In this document: piece after piece, positions 37,948-48,887 of the stretch
How the letters are laid out: every line of letters starts with the position of its first letter
How positions within the stretch are numbered: position 1 is the stretch's first letter
Source of the DNA: Prochlorococcus sp. MIT 0603
GTDB lineage: Bacteria > Cyanobacteriota > Cyanobacteriia > PCC-6307 > Cyanobiaceae
Direction of reading: 5' to 3'
DNA length: 64,000 bases
NCBI RefSeq assembly: GCF_000760215.1
Contig: NZ_JNAW01000002.1
Coordinates: 652,300 to 716,299 of the forward strand
Made by a program: the position numbers and the translations under genes
Notes under the pieces: generated by a model
Databases searched by the model: none
Seen by the model: the letters and a program-made list of their open reading frames with translations, nothing else
Told to the model about the DNA's origin: nothing

Positions 37948-40068
37948 ATGGGTCTTACAAATCCTGTGCAAAAAATTCCTAGTTTGAAAAGCATTTGGAG
38001 AAATTGGTTTGTTAGCCAGTCACCAAGCAGGTCTCTTAGACAATGGTCTTTAGGAGAAAAGTCTTTAATAGTAATTTTAGCTGTATTAATAGCAATTGTT
38101 TCGTCATACAAACTATTAGCTGTTCCTGACTTGAAACCTGGAGACTTATCAACTTTTGAAGCCAGAGCCCCTAAAAACGCAAATGTAATTGATAGCGCTG
38201 CCTTAATTCAAAAAAAATCTGATCTTCTTCCAAGTACTTCGGTACAAGTAATAGACAAGAAAGCTTCCGGCAAAATAAAGGACCAAATCATTATTCAACT
38301 TAACGACTTAGAGCTATTAGCCAAAACAAATGATTCAGACCGAATAGGTCCAATAAACCTAACCTCTCAAGAGAGACTATGGCTTAGCAATCAGTCAAGA
38401 AAAAGATGGAATGTCTGGACCAAAGAAATAATCAGCGTTTCTGAAAAAATGCTTAGCCAAGGTTTAGTAAAGACCTTGGCATTAGACCAATTGAAAGAAT
38501 CAGCATTTATACAATTGTCAAACTTTGAAGATAGCAGTCCTGCAAAGAGTATTGGAAGCAAATTAATTTCAAATACATTACAAGGAAAAAGCAATCTCAA
38601 ACATGACCCTGGTAGAAGTCAACAATTACTTGAAGAATTGATTACAAAACAGGGCATCCCAACAATTGAAGTAAAAAAAGGTGATCTAATCACCAAGAAA
38701 GGTGAGGCTATTACACAAAAGAAGTATGACGTTCTTGATCACTTTGGTCTGATAAGAAGAAGGCCTCGACCAACTGAATGGTTTTGGACCTTTAGTGAGG
38801 CTCTAGTGAGTTGCTTCATATTGGTAATGATCATGAGAAAAGAAAAGCCTTTTCTTAAATCCAAACATGCATTATTAGCACTTGGTTTATTACTTACCGC
38901 ACAACTCGCAAAGGATTGGTTTGGTGCTGCCATTAGTCCTCTTCAAATACTGGTTCCACCAACTCTTCTACTCTCCCAAGGGATTGGTCCGTTAAGTGCT
39001 TTAGGCTGGATGTCTATTACAAGTCTCTTATGGCCTGTCCCTGTAAGTGGCATTGGGGAGGGAAGATTAGTGGTCGCTGCAATTACAGCCTCATTAGTTG
39101 CATTTCAAGGTGTTCAAATGAGAAACAGGGCGCAATTACTCCAAATAGCCGTATTACTACCATTTAGCGCACTCTTACTTGAATGGTTCTTATTAAAAAC
39201 CCAAATAGCTCCTTCAAATAGCGCATGGGGGAAACTTGCTCCAAATTCCGAAACTCTGATAACTGAAGTATTGGTTCTTGGCGCAATGCTTATGATCACA
39301 ATCTTACTTTTACCACTTCTGGAAAATGCTTTTGGGTTATTAACTAGAGCTCGTTTACTTGAACTAGCAGATCAAGAGAGACCATTGCTAAGAAGGCTCT
39401 CAAGGGAAGCGCCTGGAACATTTGAACATACATTAATGATATGTAGCTTGGCTGAAGAAGGAGCTAGAAGCATTGGAGCAGACGTAGATCTTATCAAGAC
39501 AGGAGGTCTATATCATGATATTGGAAAACTTCATGCCCCAAAATGGTTTATAGAGAATCAAGGCGACGAAAAAAACCCTCACGATGAACTTGACAATCCA
39601 TACTTAAGTGCAGATATTTTGCAGGCGCATGTTGATGAAGGCTTAAAACTTGCGAAGAAGCATAACCTCCCAAGCCCTATAGCTGATTTCATACCAGAAC
39701 ATCAAGGCACATTAAAAATGGGATTTTTTCTTCACAAAGCGCGTGAAGCAGATTCTTATGTTAAAGAAGCTCGTTTCAGATATAAAGGTCCAAGACCAAG
39801 ATCAAAAGAAACGGCAATCCTAATGCTTGCAGATGGCTGCGAAGCATCATTGAGATCATTAGGTCCCAAATCCAATGAATTAGAAGCAACTTTAACTATT
39901 AGAAAGATTATTAAATCACGAACATTAGATGGTCAACTTTCTAATAGTGATCTTTCAAAAGCAGAGATTGAATTAATTGTTTATGCATTTATAAATGTAT
40001 GGAAAAGGATGCGGCATAGAAGAATAAAATATCCTATTAGTAATAAAAAACCATTCCTAGTTTCCTAA
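37948..40068 (+). CDS. 7TM-HD phosphodiesterase, PgpH-like (c-di-AMP hydrolase)
   Basis: 706 residues. There is one N-terminal membrane segment, then an extracytoplasmic domain (about 55-265) and seven membrane segments (about 275-470). A cytoplasmic HD domain follows, with FEHTLMICSLAEEGA, the metal-binding His-Asp in GLYHDIGKLHAPKWFIENQ near residue 522, and PEHQGTL. This is the 7TMR-HD architecture of Listeria PgpH, which cleaves c-di-AMP. With cdaA at 8327-9217, both making and breaking of c-di-AMP are in this window. The substrate is by family, not proven here. Confidence 0.88.
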   Translation: MGLTNPVQKIPSLKSIWRNWFVSQSPSRSLRQWSLGEKSLIVILAVLIAIVSSYKLLAVPDLKPGDLSTFEARAPKNANVIDSAALIQKKSDLLPSTSVQVIDKKASGKIKDQIIIQLNDLELLAKTNDSDRIGPINLTSQERLWLSNQSRKRWNVWTKEIISVSEKMLSQGLVKTLALDQLKESAFIQLSNFEDSSPAKSIGSKLISNTLQGKSNLKHDPGRSQQLLEELITKQGIPTIEVKKGDLITKKGEAITQKKYDVLDHFGLIRRRPRPTEWFWTFSEALVSCFILVMIMRKEKPFLKSKHALLALGLLLTAQLAKDWFGAAISPLQILVPPTLLLSQGIGPLSALGWMSITSLLWPVPVSGIGEGRLVVAAITASLVAFQGVQMRNRAQLLQIAVLLPFSALLLEWFLLKTQIAPSNSAWGKLAPNSETLITEVLVLGAMLMITILLLPLLENAFGLLTRARLLELADQERPLLRRLSREAPGTFEHTLMICSLAEEGARSIGADVDLIKTGGLYHDIGKLHAPKWFIENQGDEKNPHDELDNPYLSADILQAHVDEGLKLAKKHNLPSPIADFIPEHQGTLKMGFFLHKAREADSYVKEARFRYKGPRPRSKETAILMLADGCEASLRSLGPKSNELEATLTIRKIIKSRTLDGQLSNSDLSKAEIELIVYAFINVWKRMRHRRIKYPISNKKPFLVS

Positions 40069-40081
40069 ATATATTGAGATT

Positions 40082-40501
40082 TTAGAGCCTTATGTTTTTT
40101 CTATGAACAGGTAAAACCCAATAAATCAATGCAAATAAATTAAGCAGGGCTATCAAAAGGGAGATTCCAGTTAAACCAAAAAAGCCATCTACTAATAACA
40201 ATCGAACAATTCCATAAGGCAATGCTCCAGCAAGAACCATAGAAGTAGCAATTATAGACATTATTACTCCCCATTTTCTTTGGGCCAAAAGGCCTGCAGA
40301 AGCAACAATCCCAACTATCGCTGCTGGCCAAGCAAGACTAATAGCAATAGTTATATTTGCCACTTGGAAAGGTGGGCCAGACGCAACAACATAAGCTATT
40401 AAAGGAAGGGCTACAATGTTTGCAAATAGTCCTACCCAAGAAAGAATCCAGTAATCTCGATAACCTATTCTCATAAGAATTAAAATAGAGAATAATAACA
40501 A
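40082..40501 (-). CDS. small integral membrane protein, function unknown
   Basis: 139 residues, almost wholly hydrophobic, with about four membrane segments (for example WVGLFANIVALPLIAYVV and SLLIALLNLFALIYWVLPV) and a short basic tail. I do not recognise the family. It converges on the PgpH-like gene with 13 bases between stops. Confidence 0.55.
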   Translation of the reverse strand: MLLFSILILMRIGYRDYWILSWVGLFANIVALPLIAYVVASGPPFQVANITIAISLAWPAAIVGIVASAGLLAQRKWGVIMSIIATSMVLAGALPYGIVRLLLVDGFFGLTGISLLIALLNLFALIYWVLPVHRKNIRL

Positions 40502-40633
40502 TTAAAATAGCTATAAAATTCTCACTAGGAGATAATCAAGTCAAAGTTGAAACTATATTTTTATACATAAGAAAGACTATCTAACTTAATCTATAAAAGC
40601 ATATTTACTGAGTGATTTTAAATAATCTACTAT

Positions 40634-40849
40634 TTAAGAATATTTTATGGTTCTCCAGGAACCATTAGAAGTCATCACTTCAATTCCAATTTTGCTATCG
40701 GAGTTTCTACTATCATCAAAGTTCATCCCTGAATTCCAATTTTTAGCGGCTCTTATAGCTGCATCAATAGATTCGTATTGCATATCTAGTACTGGATGAG
40801 GATGTCCATCCATACCGACCAATCTATAAAGGCTTGATTTAACTGGCAT
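40634..40849 (-). CDS. small conserved cyanobacterial protein
   Basis: About 71 residues from the ATG at 40849; an in-frame start at 40873 would add eight residues. It reads MPVKSSLYRLVGMDGHPHPV, then a helix SIDAAIRAAKNWN and a final strand-like part ending WRTIKYS. It has no signal or membrane segment. Similar small proteins exist in marine picocyanobacteria without a known role. It follows leuA opposite no other gene and is flanked by about 60-130 bases without genes. Confidence 0.6.
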   Translation of the reverse strand: MPVKSSLYRLVGMDGHPHPVLDMQYESIDAAIRAAKNWNSGMNFDDSRNSDSKIGIEVMTSNGSWRTIKYS

Positions 40850-40931
40850 TATGGCCAACCATACAACTGTCACCTCTTAATTCTATATCGAATTGTGGTC
40901 ACTCGGTAATTTCTTTACTGAATTTAGATCT

Positions 40932-42542
40932 TCAAAGATTTGCCTTTACAACGTCATGTTGTGGATGAATAGGAGATTTCTTTTCTGATGAGACAAGTCT
41001 ATTAAGTGCATTGAGGTAAGCCTGAGCTGCAGCCACAACAACATCAGTGTCTGCTGAATGTCCTGAAAAAATCTTCCCATTTCGTCTAAGCCTGATTGTC
41101 ACTTCACCAAGTGCATCTATCCCTTCAGTAACTGATTTAACCGAAAATTCAATTAAATCATTTTGTTCAGAAGTCAAAGTTTTGAGTGCTTTACATACAG
41201 CATCTACTGGCCCCGTTCCCAAGGCAACTGTTGTGTGTTCTATACCATCTTGATCAGCAATAGTTACTGTTGCTGTTGGCTTTAAAGCAGTTCCACAACT
41301 AACCTGAACTAAATGCAAATGAAACCATGCTTCTGGTTGCATAACTTGTTCACTAACTATTGCCTCAAGGTCTCTATCAGTAATTTCTCTCTTACGATCT
41401 GCTAAATCTTTAAATCTTGCAAATGCATCATTCAAATCGTCCCTATTGAGATCATATCCAAGCTCTTCAAGCCTTGCTCTGACAGCACTCCTTCCACTTA
41501 ACTTACCTAGAGAAATTCTATTGTCAGTTAGTCCAACAGTTTTAGCGTCAACAATTTCATAGGTAAGTCGATTCTTCAAAACACCATCTTGATGAATTCC
41601 CGACTCATGAGCAAAAGCATTAGCACCAACAATCGCCTTATTAGGTTGTACAACCATCCCAGTGAGATTGGAGACCAATCGAGATGTTTTAGTAATTTCT
41701 TCAGTTCTAATTGCTGTTAATGGGGTTGGACTATTATCAGCCTTCCCAAGGAATGGATTGAAATAACGTCTTCGTACATGTAATGCCATGACAAGCTCTT
41801 CAAGGGCCGCATTGCCTGCCCTTTCTCCTATTCCATTAATGGTGCATTCTAATTGCCTTGCTCCATTTTTTACAGCCTCAAGAAAATTAGCTACTGCAAG
41901 GCCCAAATCATTGTGACCATGAACAGAAAGAATCGCTTCATCAATATTTGGAACATTATTATTGATTCCAGAAATCAATTTACCAAATTCAGATGGGGTA
42001 GTATATCCGACTGTATCTGGGATATTGATTGTTCCTGCTCCTGCAGAGATGGCATTTTCAATTACTTCGTATAAAAATTCAGGATCACTCCTTGCTGCAT
42101 CTTCACAAGAGAACTCAACATCATCAGAAAGTGATTTTGCATATTGAACCATTTCGGGAACAATTTTAAGGACATCCCCACGTGACTTTCTAAGTTTATG
42201 CTCAAGGTGAATATCACTGGTTGCAATAAATGTATGTATTCTTTTTCTAGGAGCAGGGGAAATAGCTTCTCCACAAGCTTTTATATCTGCAATTGAGGCT
42301 CTAGCCAATCCGCAAATAATAGGTCCATCTTCACCTCCAACATTCTCAGCTATTTTCTGCACTGCATTAAAGTCGCCTTGACTAGCAAAAGGAAATCCAG
42401 CTTCAATAATGTCTACTCCTAATCGGGCAAGTTGTTGAGCTATAGCAAGTTTCTCCTCTAAATTGAGACTTGCACCAGGAGACTGTTCTCCATCCCTCAG
42501 GGTTGTATCAAAAATAAGAACTCGGCCTGGATCTTTGGCCAT
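40932..42542 (-). CDS. leuA: 2-isopropylmalate synthase
   Basis: First committed step of leucine synthesis, condensing acetyl-CoA with 2-oxoisovalerate. The N-terminal HMGL-like barrel has [14 protein letters not shown] (residues 11-24), [14 protein letters not shown] and [14 protein letters not shown]. The C-terminal third is the regulatory LeuA dimerisation domain that normally binds leucine. 536 residues, standard. No leuB/C/D is adjacent. Confidence 0.97.
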   Translation of the reverse strand: MAKDPGRVLIFDTTLRDGEQSPGASLNLEEKLAIAQQLARLGVDIIEAGFPFASQGDFNAVQKIAENVGGEDGPIICGLARASIADIKACGEAISPAPRKRIHTFIATSDIHLEHKLRKSRGDVLKIVPEMVQYAKSLSDDVEFSCEDAARSDPEFLYEVIENAISAGAGTINIPDTVGYTTPSEFGKLISGINNNVPNIDEAILSVHGHNDLGLAVANFLEAVKNGARQLECTINGIGERAGNAALEELVMALHVRRRYFNPFLGKADNSPTPLTAIRTEEITKTSRLVSNLTGMVVQPNKAIVGANAFAHESGIHQDGVLKNRLTYEIVDAKTVGLTDNRISLGKLSGRSAVRARLEELGYDLNRDDLNDAFARFKDLADRKREITDRDLEAIVSEQVMQPEAWFHLHLVQVSCGTALKPTATVTIADQDGIEHTTVALGTGPVDAVCKALKTLTSEQNDLIEFSVKSVTEGIDALGEVTIRLRRNGKIFSGHSADTDVVVAAAQAYLNALNRLVSSEKKSPIHPQHDVVKANL

Positions 42543-42627
42543 TTGAATTTCCTATTTAATTCAATAATGTTTTTATTCTAACTAGATTTCCATAACATCC
42601 TAAATTTACTAAAACTGTTTTTAAAAC

Positions 42628-44199
42628 TTGGCAAAAGGAAAGCTCGCTATAATCTTGCATGCGCACCTCCCATACGTGAGGTCAACAAAACCTGGTTCTC
42701 TGGAAGAAGACTGGTATTTTCAAGCCCTAATGGAATGTTATCTTCCACTTTTACAAGTTCTGGAAGAATCCTCAAAAAATACGAATGAGAATCCAAAACT
42801 GACAATTTCACTTTCTCCAACTCTTCTTTCTCTTATAAATGATGAGGATTTAAAAAAAAGATTCCCAAGGTGGCTCAAAATTAGATTAAATCTATTGAGC
42901 AAAGTTGAAAAAGAACAACAAACCGCTGCTGATTTTTTAGCTGAAAAAATCAAGAATCAACTCGATAATTGGTTTGGCTGTGAAGGGGATTTAATTAAAA
43001 GATTTTCAGAGTTAAGGAATAATCAAGTTATAGATATTCTTACTTGCGCAGCTACACATGGATATCTTCCTCTTCTTAGAGAGAACAAAGAGTGTGTCAA
43101 AGCTCAACTTTCAACAGCTGTCAAACAACACTTTCGTTTTTTTGGGACCAATCCACAAGGCATTTGGCTCCCTGAATGTGCCTACTATGAAGGATTGGAT
43201 AAACTAATGCTAGAGAATGGTCTTAGGTACTCTGTACTAGATGGGCATGGAGTTTTACATGCCCATCCCAGACCAAGATATGGGATATATGCTCCAATAT
43301 GCACAAAAAGTGGAGTAGCATTTTTCGGAAGAGATAGTGAGTCAACCCTACCCGTATGGTCAGCAAAGCATGGCTACCCAGGAGATCCAAATTATAGAGA
43401 ATTTCATCGAGATTTAGGTTGGGATCTACCTTTAAGTACCTTAAAAAAGATTGGAATAAATGAGAATAGGCCACTTGGTCTTAAACTTAACAAAGTAACT
43501 GGTGCAAATATATCTCTTAATCAAAAAGGCTTTTACGATCCTATAATTGCTGAAAGAAAAACAAAAGAACATGCCAAATCATACTTATTAGGGAGAAAGC
43601 TTCAAGTTGAAAATCTATCGAAAACAATTGATAAACAACCTATACTTGTAGCACCATTTGATGCAGAACTTTTTGGGCATTGGTGGTTTGAAGGTCCTTC
43701 TTTCCTCGCAGAGATCTTTAGACAAGTTAACAAGCAAGAAATAGAGTTTGTAAGGTTAAATGATATTTTATCTAAAAAGAGCAGTATTCAATTGTGTGAA
43801 CCATGTCCTTCAAGTTGGGGGCAGGGAGGCTTTCACAATTATTGGATTAATGAAAGTAATTCCTGGGTTATAGCTGAATGGAGTAAAGCTGGTAAAGCAA
43901 TGGTAGAAAAATGTACTAAAGGAGTTGAAAATGATTTTGAAATTAGAATTCTTCAACAGGCTGGAAGAGAATTACTTCTATGTCAATCATCAGACTGGAG
44001 TTTTATACTTCGTGCTGGAACTACTACAGAGCTTGCTAAAGAAAGAATCAATAGACACTTAAAAAGATTCTGGATTTTAATAGAAGCTTTAGACAGTAAA
44101 GAAAAACTATCAAAATCAACCTTGATACAGTTTGAAAACGACGATAATATTTTTCCGCTAATACAAGCCAAAGACTGGCAAGAGATAGAAGATAATTGA
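42628..44199 (+). CDS. glycoside hydrolase family 57 alpha-glucan enzyme (branching-type, DUF1957)
   Basis: 523 residues from a TTG at 42628. The GH57 start LAIILHAHLPYVR and the nucleophile region GIWLPECAYYEG near residue 180 are clear. The acid region PFDAELFGHWWFEGP follows, and the C-terminal helical DUF1957 domain ends the protein (LLCQSSDWSFILRAGTTTELA). This organisation is shared with GH57 glycogen branching enzymes. Whether it branches or hydrolyses is not decided by motifs alone. With malQ it suggests active alpha-glucan storage. Confidence 0.88.
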   Translation: MAKGKLAIILHAHLPYVRSTKPGSLEEDWYFQALMECYLPLLQVLEESSKNTNENPKLTISLSPTLLSLINDEDLKKRFPRWLKIRLNLLSKVEKEQQTAADFLAEKIKNQLDNWFGCEGDLIKRFSELRNNQVIDILTCAATHGYLPLLRENKECVKAQLSTAVKQHFRFFGTNPQGIWLPECAYYEGLDKLMLENGLRYSVLDGHGVLHAHPRPRYGIYAPICTKSGVAFFGRDSESTLPVWSAKHGYPGDPNYREFHRDLGWDLPLSTLKKIGINENRPLGLKLNKVTGANISLNQKGFYDPIIAERKTKEHAKSYLLGRKLQVENLSKTIDKQPILVAPFDAELFGHWWFEGPSFLAEIFRQVNKQEIEFVRLNDILSKKSSIQLCEPCPSSWGQGGFHNYWINESNSWVIAEWSKAGKAMVEKCTKGVENDFEIRILQQAGRELLLCQSSDWSFILRAGTTTELAKERINRHLKRFWILIEALDSKEKLSKSTLIQFENDDNIFPLIQAKDWQEIEDN

Positions 44200-44204
44200 T
44201 AGGA

Positions 44205-45434
44205 TTAGACTTTAACCAAGCCAATCATTCCTAACTTTACTTTTAAAGGTGAAATAGTAAAAAGCCTTAGCATAACCAAAATCAACTGAGGCAAAGGGAG
44301 TGTGTTAGCCAAAAATCTAGACCAATCCTCCTTAGGCAGTCGAAAGAAAGTTGCAAAGAAACTTCTTAACAATGCCTCATCAAAACTCATTAAACGTTTT
44401 AAGCCAAACTGATATAAACGATGTCTTTGCACTAGTTCTTTTGTCCATAAAACCTTCCAACCTTTTTCTGCCAATTTAGCTGAATTCAAAGCTGGCTCAA
44501 TTGACATTGACTGAGACAATACTTTAGCCAAATCTGGAGCTCGTCTTAAAAGAGCCCCAACCATATAACCAGAAGCAGGGTGAACCATGCTTGCAGATCC
44601 ACCAAAAGCAAGAATAGGCTGGTCACGATCAGGCAAAGGAAGATTCATTGGAAATAAGCAATGTTCTTCATCTAAAACCTCTTGTATCTCTATCCCTCTC
44701 TTAGCCAACCTTGCTATTAAACGTTGTTTCAATTTACTCCAAGACAATGGGGGAGAACATGCAAGTGAGGTCTCTTCTACAAAAAATAATTCATCTCCAA
44801 AATCCATTGCATATAAAAAGGAAGGTGGTTCTTTCAATTCATTCTCTGTTAGATGATTAGATCTAAAATCCATTAAAACAAATCTATTTTTCTCTACAGG
44901 CGGTAAATTAAATCTTCCTACAACTCCATATGCTGCCTGTTGAGCTACTGCTCCATGATTAGGTCGACGTATAAAAGGACTTCTATGTCCACTTGCATCA
45001 ACAACAATTCTGGCTCTATAAATATTTCCTGATGTACAAATTACTTCAGTAATTTTTTCGACATATCTTATGCTTTCTGCTGTTTCAATAAGCCAATCTA
45101 GACCTGAACATTTATCCAAAAGTGCATTTTGAAAGGCAGCCTGATCAAAAAGCCCATAATCAAAATCATGAGAAATTGGATCCACTCCATCAAAGCCCTC
45201 ACCATTTCCAAAATAACTAACAGTGTCTTTCCAGCGGTGACCTAATAGTGACGCCATGCCAAGAGACTCAAGTTCTTCTGCCCATATGCCATAAGTATTA
45301 GTCCATGGTTTTTGGGGAGAATGTGATGCTAATGCACTTACGTCCAATCCTTGCTGAATCAACTCTGAAGCTATGCAAAGGGCAGCTGGTCCTGCACCCA
45401 TAACCAATACATCGGAACAATTTTCCAATTTCAA
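44205..45434 (-). CDS. crtL: lycopene cyclase (plant-type CrtL, probably beta)
   Basis: 409 residues. The FAD-binding start is [17 protein letters not shown] (residues 9-25), then [28 protein letters not shown], and the cyclase motif [20 protein letters not shown]. Prochlorococcus carries two related enzymes, beta (CrtL-b) and beta/epsilon (CrtL-e). The position next to gyrA suggests CrtL-b, but motifs alone do not settle it. Its start codon overlaps the gyrA stop (ATGA). Confidence 0.92.
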   Translation of the reverse strand: MKLENCSDVLVMGAGPAALCIASELIQQGLDVSALASHSPQKPWTNTYGIWAEELESLGMASLLGHRWKDTVSYFGNGEGFDGVDPISHDFDYGLFDQAAFQNALLDKCSGLDWLIETAESIRYVEKITEVICTSGNIYRARIVVDASGHRSPFIRRPNHGAVAQQAAYGVVGRFNLPPVEKNRFVLMDFRSNHLTENELKEPPSFLYAMDFGDELFFVEETSLACSPPLSWSKLKQRLIARLAKRGIEIQEVLDEEHCLFPMNLPLPDRDQPILAFGGSASMVHPASGYMVGALLRRAPDLAKVLSQSMSIEPALNSAKLAEKGWKVLWTKELVQRHRLYQFGLKRLMSFDEALLRSFFATFFRLPKEDWSRFLANTLPLPQLILVMLRLFTISPLKVKLGMIGLVKV

Positions 45435-48046
45435 TCTTTAGTTATGTTTTCAACTTCAACATCATTAGTTGACCCTGAAGATTCGCTTTCAATCACTTCT
45501 TCTAACAAAGGAGGTACCAAAACGACTTCCGCTAAATGATCTCCTGTATCAAGACGTTGAAGCCTCACTCCAGTGGCAGCCCTGGATTGCTGAGAAACCT
45601 TATCAGCACTAGTACGAACAATCACACCTTTTTCGCTAACCAACAGCAATTCTTCCCCTTTGTCTAATACTTTTAAACCTACTAATTTATCTCGCTCACT
45701 TCTAAATTTTATTGCTCTTAGTCCCATACCAGCTCTTTTTTGTAATCGAAATTGCGTCACAGGAACTCTTTTACCCAAACCATTAGCTGATGCAACTAAG
45801 ACCCAAGGCCCTTCATATTCACCCGATGAATCTATTTCTTCATCCACATTGGTATTAGCAATACGATCGGCAAGCTCCTTAGATAAAACATCCATACTTA
45901 CCAATGAATCTGCTTTTCTAAGGTTCATAGATCTAACTCCCCTTGCTGTTCTACCCAAAGGCCTCAATTCACTATCATTTAAACGAAAATGAATAGTCAT
46001 TCCAGTCCTCGATCCAATCAAAACGCTATCTCCACTTGAAGCTAATTTGACCCATCTTAATGAGTCTCCTTCTTCAAGATTTATAGAAATAAGTCCATTG
46101 GCTCTGATTTTACTAAAAGCTGAAACTGGCGTTCTTTTTATAAAGCCCCCAGTGGTGAGCATAAGCAAATGATTATCCTCATCAAATGAAGATACAGAAA
46201 TCAATGATGTAATTGCTTCTTCACGGGGGATTGGCAAAAGTTGAACTACTGGAGTACCTTTTGCAGCTCTACTACACTGAGGGACACGATAAGCAGGAAC
46301 AGAATAAGCAACTCCCTTAGCACTAAAGAGAAGCAAATTATCATGATCATTACAACTAATAAAACGTTTAACTTCTTCTTCTCCTTGACTTCTTGTTCCA
46401 GATTTACCTCTAGTTCCCCTACTAGTAGATTCAAATTCATTAACAGGCATCCTTTTTAAATAACCAGTTTCTGTAAGCAATACAACAGACCTTTCATTTG
46501 CTATTAAATCTATATCTTCAAGTCCGCTACCCAAATCAAGTATTTCAGTCCTACGCTCCTGTAAATATTTTTCTTTTATTGAAGATAATTCAACTTTAAC
46601 AATATCCAAGACTCTAGTTTTATTAGACAAAATATCTTTAAAGTCGGTGATTTTACGAAGTAAATCCTCATGCTCTAGTCTTATCTTATCTGACTCTAAA
46701 GCAGTTAATCTTCTTAATTGCATCTGCAAAATAGCATCAGCCTGTATATCAGTTAATCCATGAATATCTTGAAGTTGCTTCTTTGCAATAGATGCATCAG
46801 GAGCTGATCTGATTAAAGAGATTATCTCATCAAGTTGATCTAAGGCAAGAAGTAGTCCTAACAAAAGATGGTTTCTTTCCTCTGCTTTCCTTAACAAGTA
46901 ACGTGTTCTTTTCTCTATTATTTCAACCCTAAAGTCTAAAAAGACTTTAAGCATTTTTAACAATGACAAGGTTACAGGTTCACCATCAACTAGCGCAAGC
47001 ATATTTGCACTAAAATTTGACTGCAAAGGTGTTAGCTTAAAAAGATTATTTAAAACAACCTGAGGATAAGAATCCCTTCTCAGTTCAACAACTACCCTCA
47101 TCCCATCACGATCACTTTCGTCTCTTATATCTGAAATACCTTCAAGCTTTTTATCATTAACCATAAAGGCAATCCTTTCTATTAAAGCAGCTTTATTTGT
47201 CTGATAAGGCAATTGAGTTATTACAATCGCATCCTTATCTGGCCTGCCAGGACTTTCCAAAGTCTCTATTTCAGCGACCCCTCTCATGGTCACAGATCCT
47301 CTACCTGTTAAATATGTATCCCTTATTCCACTTCTTCCCAAGATCTGTCCACCTGTTGGGAAATCTGGTCCTGGAATAATTTTCATAAGCTCTTGATCGT
47401 TTAAATCTGGCTTAGAAATCAAAGTCATCAAACCATCAATCAACTCACCAAGGTTGTGAGGCGGTATATTTGTGGCCATTCCTACGGCGATTCCTGATGA
47501 GCCATTAAGCAATAGCTGAGGAATACGTGCAGGCAAAACAGTTGGTTCTTGCTGTGAACCATCAAAATTATCAATGAATTCAACCGTCTCAGACTCAATA
47601 TCTTCAAGCAAACTATCTTGAGTTAAAGATCTTAAGCGAGATTCTGTATATCTCATTGCGGCAGGAGGATCATTATCAATTGAACCAAAATTCCCATGAC
47701 CATCTACTAAGGGCATTTGCATAGAAAAATCTTGCGCCATACGAACCAAGGCGTCATAGACTGCAGTATCTCCATGGGGATGATATTTACCTAAGACTTC
47801 TCCCACGACACGTGCACATTTTCTATAAGGCCTGTCACTTGTAAGTCCTAATTCATACATTGCATAAAGAATTCGACGATGAACAGGTTTCAAACCGTCC
47901 CTTGCATCAGGCAAAGCCCTTCCAACAATTACACTCATCGCATATTCCAAATAGGAACGCGACATCTCATTTCTCAGGTCTGTCTGGATGATCCGATCTT
48001 CAAACTCGCCTGGAACACCTAAATTGGGTTCCGTAGGATCAGCCAT
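45431..48046 (-). CDS. gyrA: DNA gyrase (topoisomerase type II) subunit A
   Basis: Breaks and rejoins DNA to introduce negative supercoils with GyrB. The active-site Tyr133 is in [10 protein letters not shown], and the quinolone region reads [15 protein letters not shown]. Beta-pinwheel repeats occupy residues after about 510, with a GyrA box-like run [17 protein letters not shown] near 560. 871 residues with an acidic C-terminal tail, normal for cyanobacteria. It is followed by crtL with a 4-base overlap. Confidence 0.96.
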   Translation of the reverse strand: MADPTEPNLGVPGEFEDRIIQTDLRNEMSRSYLEYAMSVIVGRALPDARDGLKPVHRRILYAMYELGLTSDRPYRKCARVVGEVLGKYHPHGDTAVYDALVRMAQDFSMQMPLVDGHGNFGSIDNDPPAAMRYTESRLRSLTQDSLLEDIESETVEFIDNFDGSQQEPTVLPARIPQLLLNGSSGIAVGMATNIPPHNLGELIDGLMTLISKPDLNDQELMKIIPGPDFPTGGQILGRSGIRDTYLTGRGSVTMRGVAEIETLESPGRPDKDAIVITQLPYQTNKAALIERIAFMVNDKKLEGISDIRDESDRDGMRVVVELRRDSYPQVVLNNLFKLTPLQSNFSANMLALVDGEPVTLSLLKMLKVFLDFRVEIIEKRTRYLLRKAEERNHLLLGLLLALDQLDEIISLIRSAPDASIAKKQLQDIHGLTDIQADAILQMQLRRLTALESDKIRLEHEDLLRKITDFKDILSNKTRVLDIVKVELSSIKEKYLQERRTEILDLGSGLEDIDLIANERSVVLLTETGYLKRMPVNEFESTSRGTRGKSGTRSQGEEEVKRFISCNDHDNLLLFSAKGVAYSVPAYRVPQCSRAAKGTPVVQLLPIPREEAITSLISVSSFDEDNHLLMLTTGGFIKRTPVSAFSKIRANGLISINLEEGDSLRWVKLASSGDSVLIGSRTGMTIHFRLNDSELRPLGRTARGVRSMNLRKADSLVSMDVLSKELADRIANTNVDEEIDSSGEYEGPWVLVASANGLGKRVPVTQFRLQKRAGMGLRAIKFRSERDKLVGLKVLDKGEELLLVSEKGVIVRTSADKVSQQSRAATGVRLQRLDTGDHLAEVVLVPPLLEEVIESESSGSTNDVEVENITKD

Positions 48047-48780
48047 ACAAGGTACTCTTATTAAATATGCCTATTTTATCTCGGAACTAGCTTAATTGTT
48101 AGTACAAAATACCAAATTCTTCTACATGATTTGATCTCATCACAAGCCATGCGCAAACGCGCCTTAAAGAGTACGAATAAAAATATCATTTAAGATAAGC
48201 TATCCCTTTTCGTAAATCAATAAAACCATCCTTCAACGATGAGTCTTCTTCGAAAGATTTAAGAGCACAAGAGGATGTTAAGAGCAACAATTAAATACAA
48301 TAAGCAAGTCAATTAAGGCCTAAAGTTAGAGGGTGTTGTCCAGAAGAAGAACCAAAGCGTAAAAGAATAGAAAGAAATATTAAATCAAGAAAGGGCCAAT
48401 AGACCTATTAGAACTAAATATAATGATCTATTCTCTTTTAAATTTAGAAGGATAAATATTTTATTAATTTAAAGTTGTAAAATTTTTACCAAAAAGAATA
48501 AATTCAAAAGAATATCAAGATTTTTTCAAAACAAGTAATTCCCTCTAATTAGATGGCTACATTTATATTATAGATTTATAGCCTTAAATGATTTGGAGTA
48601 TAATAATTTATATAATATAAAATATGATCTGCATTAATTTACTTTAAATTGTCAATATTTCTTCAGTTAAATCTTCCGATTGATAAAAGCAAATTAGTTA
48701 TTTACCTACCGCCCAATGACACATCCAATACTTCTTGCTATTAAAAAAGATGCTGATTAAGAAACTTTTCATTCACGATC
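48047..48780. other. large gene-free region between gyrA and the guaB-like gene
   Basis: With the operator cluster that follows, over 820 bases separate two divergent genes. The longest ATG-started frames are about 14 codons (for example at 48149), no tRNA or known small RNA is recognisable, and base composition is very AT-rich at about 48480-48650. It presumably carries the gyrA promoter and perhaps an unannotated RNA or a decayed gene. Confidence 0.7.
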
Positions 48781-48867
48781 GAACACTATACCGATAATCT
48801 CCTAGAACAATGTTCAACTACTAACAACCAAAGCATTAGACTTTGTTATTCGTAGTGTTCCAGAACA
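48781..48867. promoter_or_regulatory. cluster of GAACA/TGTTC half-sites before the guaB-like gene
   Basis: Three sites lie within 87 bases. They are a single GAACA at 48781-48785, an inverted pair GAACA-A-TGTTC at 48805-48815, and an everted pair TGTTC-CA-GAACA at 48856-48867 (extended to GTGTTCCAGAACAC). The two paired sites are centred about 52 bases apart, close to five helical turns. The regulator is unknown. Confidence 0.45.
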
Positions 48868-48887
48868 CCTATTGATTGAAACCTAAC

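Noticed and set aside
45660-45992. 110-codon frame antisense to gyrA
   Set aside because: It lies wholly inside gyrA, has a composition expected of a reverse shadow and shows no motif.
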